Below, piece by piece: positions 6,938 to 11,460 of a stretch of DNA of 11,460 nt. This stretch comes from Nitrososphaerales archaeon TH1920. GTDB taxonomy: Archaea; Thermoproteota; Nitrososphaeria; Nitrososphaerales; Nitrososphaeraceae. The DNA lies in contig JAATVM010000082.1 of NCBI GenBank assembly GCA_014523495.1, positions 1 through 11,460 on the forward strand, written 5' to 3'. Below the pieces are notes generated by a model. It had not been told where the DNA came from. It saw nothing but the letters and a program-made list of their open reading frames with translations, and searched no databases. The translations under genes were made by a program, and so were the position numbers. Each line of letters starts with the position of its first letter. The first letter of the stretch is position 1.

Positions 6938-6976
6938 TGGCAAATTGTTGCCAATACCTTTCACTCAACTTTTTTT
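6938..6976 (+). terminator. Hairpin and T7 terminator-like element after the 55-codon gene
   Basis: TGGCAA (6938-6943) and TTGCCA (6948-6953) form a perfect 6-bp stem with a 4-nt loop (ATTG). Sixteen nt later comes a run of seven T (6970-6976). Archaeal termination depends mainly on T-runs, so the T7 may be the functional part. The hairpin symmetry could also bind a regulator of the downstream gene. Confidence 0.45.
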
Positions 6977-6989
6977 CAATAATTTGTAA

Positions 6990-7056
6990 TTGTTATATTA
7001 AGACTAGGTTTAATGAGATTAGAAAAATACAAACGAGTAATAGATAAAGGTGAGGG
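6990..7056 (+). promoter_or_regulatory. Candidate promoter region of the GHKL ATPase gene
   Basis: Two candidates are visible. TTGTTATATTAA (6990-7001) would give a 5' UTR of about 50 nt, and AATAGATAAA (about 7039-7048) lies 26-35 nt before the ATG at 7074 and would give a leaderless transcript. An SD-like GGTGAGGG (7049-7056) is present but 17 nt from the ATG, too far for a normal ribosome-binding site. I cannot choose between them. Confidence 0.3.
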
Positions 7057-7073
7057 ACTAAGACATAGTAATC

Positions 7074-8693
7074 ATGACAATAGCGTTAAAGGTGCATCCG
7101 TCCTTCTTTAGGGAATTTGCGACTAAAACTTGGGTTTCTCCAGCTGACGTCATTAAGGAATTGGTTGAAAATGCCTTTGATGAAGATGCAACAAGGGTTC
7201 TGGTAACTATTCTTGATAATCACTCCATTTCGATTGAGGACAATGCAGGAATGGATGAAGGCGAGATCCAAAAGTTTTTGTTACTTGGTTCACCACATAA
7301 GAAAGTTGATTCTATTTCACCCAAATTAAAGAGGGTTAGAACCGGCAGATATGGGACAGGCAGACTTTCTTTTCTTACATCATTTGAAACGATGAAAATT
7401 AGAACTCGAAGTGGTAACTACCACAAATCATTTTTAATTGATACTAAATCACTGGATGACCTATCTACAGGTAAATCGGATTTGCACGAGATTAATGAAC
7501 CGCGCTTAGCCAGAGATGGAACTGAGATAATAGTTGGTGATGCTAAGGTGCTTGTGGACGAATTAAGATTGATAAAAGAAATTAGAAAATTAGCAGTATT
7601 AAGGCAACCACTGTTTGAAGTATATATCAAAAAGTCAGAGAAATTTGAAGAATGGGATTTTTCTAATGCTCAATTGATAAAAATTCCAGAAATACAAGGC
7701 CATAAAATACCATTGAGCCTTGATAATGGAAACATTATTGGTGAAATAACTGTTGCTCGCAGACCTTTAACAGAAGATGAGAGAGGAATCGCAGTTATGG
7801 TAGGAAGTCATATAGTAATGAGAACCTTGTTTGGTTTTGAAACCAAGTTACATAGAGTAACAGGATTTGTAAGATGTGATACATTAACATCCAGATTTGC
7901 TGATAAATCTGCAATAATAGAGGATAAAGAATTTGAAAGATTTTCAAGCGTTATGAAAAAGTTCATAATTGATACGGTCATACCGAATCTAACTCTCTAT
8001 GAAGACGTTCTCGTCACTCGCGAAGAATCAAAAATATATAAACAAATAGACAAAGTTCTTGGTCAGGCAGTAATTGAAACCCTAGAGCCATATGAAGAGA
8101 TAGAAGGATACGAGATAGTAGAAACCAAGAAAGTAGTATCAAAACCCAGTAGTAAATCTCCGTCGATACCTGCGGAAGATAATTTGTTCAATAAATCAAT
8201 AGAAGATGAATATAAAGACATTACTAAGAATGAAATTAAAATATCTACAGATGTAGTAGGTGAAAAAGGAAAAAGTCAGCAAACTGTAGAGGCTGAGGAT
8301 AATACTTTGTCTAATTATCCCTACAGTGGACAAAATGTAGACAATCAAGGTTATGAAAATGTAACACTTACAACTCAGATAAGAAAGCCACTAATTAAGA
8401 AAACATTCGCATTGAAAAAGATTGGATACAAAATCATTCCTTACGAAGATGAATCTGATTCCAGATATAGCTTCATAAATGAAAATGTAGTATTTGTAAA
8501 TAAGGCAAATGGAACGTATAAGGCCGAATCATCAAGGGGAGATGAGTTCCTTTTAAGACATATTATGAATATAGTTGCACAGGCAGTTGCAGAGTCAAGA
8601 CATCCTGAAGGAAAGGAGGCATTAGAATTACAAAACAGGCTAGTTTCGGAGGCAATAAGGATTCATGACACATTTTTATCTAAAACCTCTTAA
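7074..8693 (+). CDS. GHKL-fold (Hsp90/MORC/topo VI-B type) ATPase of unknown function
   Basis: The N-terminal domain has the Bergerat-fold boxes. The N-box is ELVENAFDEDAT (29-40), with Glu29 as likely general base and Asn33 as Mg ligand. The G1 box is IEDNAGMD (54-61), which looks one residue shorter than the usual DxGxGM. The G2 lid is TGRYGTGRLSF (90-100). A second alpha/beta domain (about 215-335) contains VTGFVRCD and FADKSAII, resembling the transducer (S5-like) half of these ATPases, whose Lys normally reaches the ATP gamma-phosphate. Residues about 345-440 are a low-complexity acidic/Ser-Thr linker, and 440-539 form a mixed domain ending in a helical segment. The lack of kinase, MutL or TopVI signatures argues against those families. 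It fits the uncharacterised archaeal GHKL ATPases often labelled HSP90-like or histidine-kinase-like. Start ATG 7074 follows an in-frame stop at 7059-7061. psmB follows 74 nt downstream on the same strand. Confidence 0.8.
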   Translation: MTIALKVHPSFFREFATKTWVSPADVIKELVENAFDEDATRVLVTILDNHSISIEDNAGMDEGEIQKFLLLGSPHKKVDSISPKLKRVRTGRYGTGRLSFLTSFETMKIRTRSGNYHKSFLIDTKSLDDLSTGKSDLHEINEPRLARDGTEIIVGDAKVLVDELRLIKEIRKLAVLRQPLFEVYIKKSEKFEEWDFSNAQLIKIPEIQGHKIPLSLDNGNIIGEITVARRPLTEDERGIAVMVGSHIVMRTLFGFETKLHRVTGFVRCDTLTSRFADKSAIIEDKEFERFSSVMKKFIIDTVIPNLTLYEDVLVTREESKIYKQIDKVLGQAVIETLEPYEEIEGYEIVETKKVVSKPSSKSPSIPAEDNLFNKSIEDEYKDITKNEIKISTDVVGEKGKSQQTVEAEDNTLSNYPYSGQNVDNQGYENVTLTTQIRKPLIKKTFALKKIGYKIIPYEDESDSRYSFINENVVFVNKANGTYKAESSRGDEFLLRHIMNIVAQAVAESRHPEGKEALELQNRLVSEAIRIHDTFLSKTS

Positions 8694-8732
8694 CAAGAAG
8701 ATACAAACATAGTGTACTAAAGCGACGAAACG

Positions 8733-8739
8733 ACTAAAT
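8733..8739 (+). promoter_or_regulatory. Weak TATA-like element of psmB
   Basis: CTAAATC lies 29-35 nt upstream of the ATG at 8768, a distance consistent with a leaderless psmB transcript starting at that ATG instead of the TTG at 8759. The match is poor, and read-through from the GHKL ATPase gene is equally possible. Confidence 0.25.
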
Positions 8740-8767
8740 CTAACTACATTCACTACTATTGAATCAT

Positions 8768-9364
8768 ATGGCCTTTCAATTTATGCCTGGTGCTACTGCT
8801 ATAGGCTTGACTTATCAAGATGGTATTATTCTTGCTGCTGATAAGCGTATTTCATATGGAAATTTTGTAGTAAATAAGAATACGAAGAAAATATTCCCAA
8901 TAACTGATCTGGTTGCTAGTGCATGTGCAGGAATGGTTGCTGATATGCAGGTTTTGACAAGACAAGTAGGAGCACTCGGAAAAATTAGAAAATTAGAAAC
9001 AAGGAGAGAGATGGCTACCAATTCTGTTGCCAAATTAATGTCTGTTATTATGTTCGAAAGAAGGTACTTTCCTTTACTCACGCAGGTAATTGTTGGAGGC
9101 GTACACACTACACCTGAAATTTATACGCTAGATCCGTTGGGTTCACTTCTACCTGACAACTATGCTGTAGTAGGCACTGGAGCAGAATTAGCTTTGGGAC
9201 TAATAGATTCTGAGTACAAGAAAAACATGACTGAAGATGCTTCCAAAAAACTTGCTATTAAGGCAATTAAATCGTCAATACAAAGAGACTCAGCAAGTGG
9301 TGATGGTGTTGATATCCTGGCGATATCCAAAAAAGGAATTGAAGAAGAATCTATTAATCTATGA
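8768..9364 (+). CDS. psmB: 20S proteasome beta subunit with Ala at the Thr1 position
   Basis: This is a beta-type Ntn-hydrolase subunit of the cytoplasmic 20S proteasome. The chosen ATG (8768-8770) gives 198 residues with an 8-residue N-terminal stretch MAFQFMPG before the mature-like ATAIGLTYQDGII. A TTG at 8759 (three residues longer) and an ATG at 8783 are alternatives. In active subunits the sequence after the cleavage Gly reads TTTxG with Thr1 as nucleophile; here it reads ATAIG, so position 1 is Ala9. The other catalytic positions fit by spacing: Asp17 (LAADKR), Lys33 (NTKKIF), and the RDSASGDGVD segment matching Asp166/Ser169. This suggests a structural or non-self-processing beta subunit partnered with an active paralogue elsewhere, as in archaea with two beta types. 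It follows the GHKL ATPase gene by 74 nt with a weak TATA-like CTAAATC at 8733-8739. Confidence 0.9.
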   Translation: MAFQFMPGATAIGLTYQDGIILAADKRISYGNFVVNKNTKKIFPITDLVASACAGMVADMQVLTRQVGALGKIRKLETRREMATNSVAKLMSVIMFERRYFPLLTQVIVGGVHTTPEIYTLDPLGSLLPDNYAVVGTGAELALGLIDSEYKKNMTEDASKKLAIKAIKSSIQRDSASGDGVDILAISKKGIEEESINL

Positions 9365-9411
9365 TTTGAAATATCAGTATTAAAAATCAATCAACAAATT
9401 GTTTGGAGTCG

Positions 9412-9894
9412 TCAGTTCCGTATAGTTTTTTTCATTTCCCAGTAAATATCTCCAATATGATGTACATTGTTCAAGATGACTCCTTTCTCCATTTTTCTTG
9501 CATTCTCATCATTAACTAACGATATACATACTGCGAGTTCTTTTTTGTGGGTTTGATCTTTTACCAATACTATTTCAGATTCTTTGAATGTAGTAAAATC
9601 AGTGATTCCAGGCCTCATGATATTGGCGCCGTTGCATACAAATTTCACTGCGTTCATATCGACTTCCACTGATGCAAAGTGATTTAATAATTCATGTTGT
9701 GTAAGATGTGGGATTATGAGATCAGGTGCTAATTGGACTGCTATAATTTTGTCTCCTACGAGAAGACGTTTATCTGAATCTATGACGTAGGCTTGCAAAT
9801 TCTTTATCCCGGTGAAGGAATTTGTTGGCCAAGTTTTATTAACGGAGTTTGTTATGTCATGTATTTCTCTCTTTGATAATGAATGCACCTTCAA
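9412..9894 (-). CDS. MCT-1/Tma20-like PUA-domain RNA-binding protein
   Basis: The protein has a short N-terminal domain (about 1-72; SLSKREIHDI at 5-14, then KNLQAYVIDSDKRLLVGDKII) joined to a PUA domain (about 75-155). The segment VEVDMNAVKFVCNGANIMRPGI (77-97 region) closely parallels human MCT-1, including GANIM.PG. The C-terminal GVILNNVHHIGDIYWEMK also matches the MCT-1 end (GIxxENxHYLxDxLW). Eukaryotic MCT-1/DENR and yeast Tma20 act on ribosomes in post-termination recycling and non-canonical initiation; the archaeal role is not established, and a ribosome or tRNA link is inference. The 160-residue length fits. The start is TTG 9892-9894, directly after a TAA; GTG at residue 3 is the alternative. 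A good TATA box lies 23-33 nt upstream. It lies downstream of nadM but has its own promoter. Confidence 0.88.
   Translation of the reverse strand: MKVHSLSKREIHDITNSVNKTWPTNSFTGIKNLQAYVIDSDKRLLVGDKIIAVQLAPDLIIPHLTQHELLNHFASVEVDMNAVKFVCNGANIMRPGITDFTTFKESEIVLVKDQTHKKELAVCISLVNDENARKMEKGVILNNVHHIGDIYWEMKKTIRN
9426..9432 (+). terminator. T7 run downstream of psmB
   Basis: Seven T on the plus strand lie 62 nt after the psmB TGA, inside the 3' end of the convergent PUA gene. T-runs are the main archaeal termination signal, but the same bases are Lys codons (KK near the C-terminus) on the other strand, so the call is tentative. Confidence 0.3.
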
Positions 9895-9916
9895 TTATTT
9901 TTGTTCTTGTTTTTCA

Positions 9917-9927
9917 ATTATTTATTA
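9917..9927 (-). promoter_or_regulatory. TATA box of the PUA protein gene
   Basis: The minus strand reads TAATAAATAAT, 23-33 nt upstream of the TTG at 9894, fitting a leaderless transcript that begins at the TTG. This supports TTG as the true start and a transcript independent of nadM. Confidence 0.5.
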
Positions 9928-9977
9928 ATATCCATGATGCGCGTTTGCAAACTTCACTGAATTTAATGTTTACAATT

Positions 9978-10511
9978 TCAGATTTTTTGATGATTTGATA
10001 GATTTGATATTTTTTTCACACGTTCTACTCCATTGATTCTTTTAATTACCTTTAATGTCTGTTCAGTAACAAGGTGCGTCCACTTGATATTTTTTATCAT
10101 TCTCCTTCTAATTTCGGTTCCTGATAAATCATTACGGTGAAGTAGTTCTGGTTCCATTACAGTAATATTTCTTTGAGTGAAAAGGAAACCTGTAAATTCA
10201 TTATTTGTAAAAACAGCATCATACCGTGGTACTAACATATCGACATTATGAGTCCACATAGAATGGACGTTTGTATCAGGAATCGGAATTATCAAAGTTT
10301 TTTTGCAATCTATTTTGGGATCAGCATTTAGTGATTCTTTTATCATAGATATTCTTTCTCCAGCAGTAAATGGATTCTCTGGCTCGTGACTTGCCTGAGA
10401 ACTACCAACAATAATTACTAGTTCATCAATATTTGAGAAGGCAAAATTAATTGCTGCAATATGACCCAGATGGAACGGTTGAAACCTACCAATGAACAAG
10501 CCCCTTGACAA
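9978..10511 (-). CDS. nadM: Nicotinamide-nucleotide adenylyltransferase, archaeal type
   Basis: NadM joins NMN (and usually nicotinate mononucleotide) with ATP to make NAD in the cytoplasm. The nucleotidyltransferase fold is clear: RGLFIGRFQPFHLGH (3-17) contains the HxGH motif (His14, Gly16, His17). VIIVGSSQASHEPENPFTAGER (32-53 region) is the archaeal NadM nucleotide-binding segment, and LSGTEIRRRM (129-138) is the ISSTxxR-type C-terminal motif that binds ATP phosphates. The 177-residue length matches archaeal NadM (about 170-180). The start is TTG 10509-10511: the only in-frame candidate downstream of the stop at 10539-10541, and it places the first strand at the very N-terminus as expected. 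A TATA-like AAAATTTAAATT lies 25-36 nt upstream. nadM is divergent from sufC. Confidence 0.95.
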   Translation of the reverse strand: MSRGLFIGRFQPFHLGHIAAINFAFSNIDELVIIVGSSQASHEPENPFTAGERISMIKESLNADPKIDCKKTLIIPIPDTNVHSMWTHNVDMLVPRYDAVFTNNEFTGFLFTQRNITVMEPELLHRNDLSGTEIRRRMIKNIKWTHLVTEQTLKVIKRINGVERVKKISNLSNHQKI

Positions 10512-10535
10512 ATTGGTATAAAATATAAGGTGAAT

Positions 10536-10547
10536 AATTTAAATTTT
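10536..10547 (-). promoter_or_regulatory. TATA box of nadM
   Basis: The minus strand reads AAAATTTAAATT, 25-36 nt upstream of the nadM TTG. It supports leaderless initiation at the TTG and shares the 84-nt divergent region with the sufC promoter. Confidence 0.5.
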
Positions 10548-10561
10548 GAACAAAGTAACTT

Positions 10562-10574
10562 AATATTTATATTA
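10562..10574 (+). promoter_or_regulatory. TATA box of sufC
   Basis: AATATTTATATTA lies 22-34 nt upstream of the GTG at 10596. The spacing is ideal for a leaderless transcript starting at the GTG and is the main reason for choosing that start over the in-frame TTG at 10578. Confidence 0.5.
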
Positions 10575-10595
10575 TGTTTGAGAAACAGAAGAAAT

Positions 10596-11460
10596 GTGGT
10601 TTTTTTAGAAGTTCATAATTTGTCAGCCAACATAAGCGGTAAAGAAATTCTAAATGATCTTTGCTTAGAAATAGATAGAGGTCAGGTTCATGCTATAATG
10701 GGTCCAAATGGTTCTGGTAAAAGCACTTTAGCAAACGTTATCATGGGTCATCCAAAGTATTCTGTGACATCCGGAAGAATTTTGGTTGATGGCGAGAATA
10801 TACTTGAGTTGAGTACAGAGGAAAGAGCTAAGAAAGGCCTATTCTTAGGTTTTCAATATCCTACAGAAATTCCCGGGGTAGGCTATAGTCATTTTTTGAG
10901 GAACGCGTACAATATATTGAATAAAAGTCTAAGTGGAAAACAGGAAAACAGAGAAGTATTTTTAACTGTAAAGGAATTTCATGAGTATCTAAAAAAGAAT
11001 CTAGATAGTGTTGGTCTTCAATCAACATTTTTAAGCAGATACCTGAATGAAGGCTTTTCCGGAGGAGAGAAAAAAAGATCTGAAGTTATGCAAATGCTTG
11101 TACTGAAGCCAATGATTGCTATACTTGATGAACCGGATTCTGGATTGGATATTGATGCAATCCAAGCAGTTGCAGAAGCCATAAACATTCTAATATCAAC
11201 AGGAGCAGGTGTATTAATTATCACGCATTATGCAAGAATTCTAAGGTATTTATCAAAACTTGATCAGGTACATGTCATGTCAAAAGGACAGATTATAAAG
11301 TCTGGGGGAAAGGAGCTATCTGAAGAATTAGAAGTTAAAGGATACGGATGGATAGGTTTGGATGAAGATAATACTGCTGCTGATAATACTGCTGCTGATA
11401 ATACTGCTGCTGATAATACTGCTGCTGATAATACTGCTGCTGATAATACTGCTGCTGATA
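10596..11460 (+). CDS. sufC: Fe-S cluster assembly ATPase SufC (3' end outside window)
   Basis: SufC is the cytoplasmic ABC-type ATPase of the SUF system, driving conformational change of the SufB/SufD scaffold during Fe-S cluster assembly. From the GTG start, the product begins MVFLEVHNLSANISGKEIL, the standard SufC opening. All ABC motifs are intact: Walker A GPNGSGKST (36-44), Q-loop FQYP with Gln87, signature SGGEKKR (155-161), Walker B AILDEP with Asp178/Glu179, D-loop SGLD (182-185), and H-switch His211 (IITHYAR). The characteristic SufC end GYGWI falls near residue 252, where the family normally stops within a few residues. Here the frame continues as a pure DNTAA pentapeptide repeat from residue 258 to the window edge with no stop seen. 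sufB/sufD would be expected downstream. Confidence 0.93.
   Translation, partial: MVFLEVHNLSANISGKEILNDLCLEIDRGQVHAIMGPNGSGKSTLANVIMGHPKYSVTSGRILVDGENILELSTEERAKKGLFLGFQYPTEIPGVGYSHFLRNAYNILNKSLSGKQENREVFLTVKEFHEYLKKNLDSVGLQSTFLSRYLNEGFSGGEKKRSEVMQMLVLKPMIAILDEPDSGLDIDAIQAVAEAINILISTGAGVLIITHYARILRYLSKLDQVHVMSKGQIIKSGGKELSEELEVKGYGWIGLDEDNTAADNTAADNTAADNTAADNTAADNTAAD
11367..11460 (+). repeat. Perfect 15-bp tandem repeat (GATAATACTGCTGCT) in the sufC 3' end
   Basis: The unit GATAATACTGCTGCT is repeated six times without mismatch (11367-11456), followed by GATA of a seventh copy at the window edge. In the sufC frame each unit encodes Asp-Asn-Thr-Ala-Ala. All copies use identical codons, which points to recent expansion by slippage or recombination, not selection on the peptide alone. 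The unit is a multiple of three, so copy-number change alters tail length without shifting frame. The total copy number cannot be seen because the array runs off the end. Confidence 0.95.

Noticed and set aside
7013..7111. 32-codon ORF starting ATG 7013 ahead of the GHKL ATPase
   Set aside because: It overlaps the start of the ATPase in another frame and its composition is not distinctive; more likely 5' UTR.
11367..11460. Possible CRISPR-like or intergenic repeat
   Set aside because: Units are contiguous 15-mers without spacers and stay in the sufC reading frame, so this is a coding minisatellite.

Overview
The window reads as chromosomal DNA from an ammonia-oxidising-type archaeon (Nitrososphaeria/Thaumarchaeota). 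The AT-rich composition suggests a Nitrososphaerales lineage such as Nitrosocosmicus, but this is inference because no amo, rRNA or tRNA gene is present. The archaeal assignment rests on GatE (archaea-only tRNA-Gln amidotransferase subunit), archaeal-type NadM, a 20S proteasome beta subunit, an MCT-1-like PUA protein, and TATA-like boxes about 25-35 nt upstream of several start codons, which fits leaderless transcription.

Layout, left to right: the C-terminal end of a membrane-anchored surface protein (+, cut by the left edge); gatE (-); a 50-codon membrane micro-gene (+), divergent from gatE; a DUF309 protein (-); a class I SAM methyltransferase (-) preceded by a possible 31-codon leader ORF; sucC-sucD (-), a two-gene operon joined TAG-ATG with a strong Shine-Dalgarno; a 55-codon membrane micro-gene (+), divergent from sucC with a clear TATA box and a terminator-like hairpin; a GHKL-fold ATPase (+) followed at 74 nt by a proteasome beta subunit psmB (+); an MCT-1-like PUA protein (-) and nadM (-); and sufC (+), divergent from nadM and cut by the right edge.

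Functionally this is mostly housekeeping: Gln-tRNA formation (GatE), the succinyl-CoA/succinate step (SucCD), protein turnover (PsmB), translation-linked RNA binding (PUA protein), NAD synthesis (NadM) and Fe-S cluster assembly (SufC). I found no mobile element, CRISPR array, phage gene or defence island. The points most worth following are: a proteasome beta subunit with Ala where the catalytic Thr1 should be, beside an uncharacterised GHKL ATPase; a perfect 15-bp coding tandem repeat that extends the SufC C-terminus and runs off the window; a methyltransferase whose best promoter points to an upstream 31-codon ORF ending exactly at its TTG start; and two membrane micro-proteins of 50 and 55 residues that gene callers could miss.
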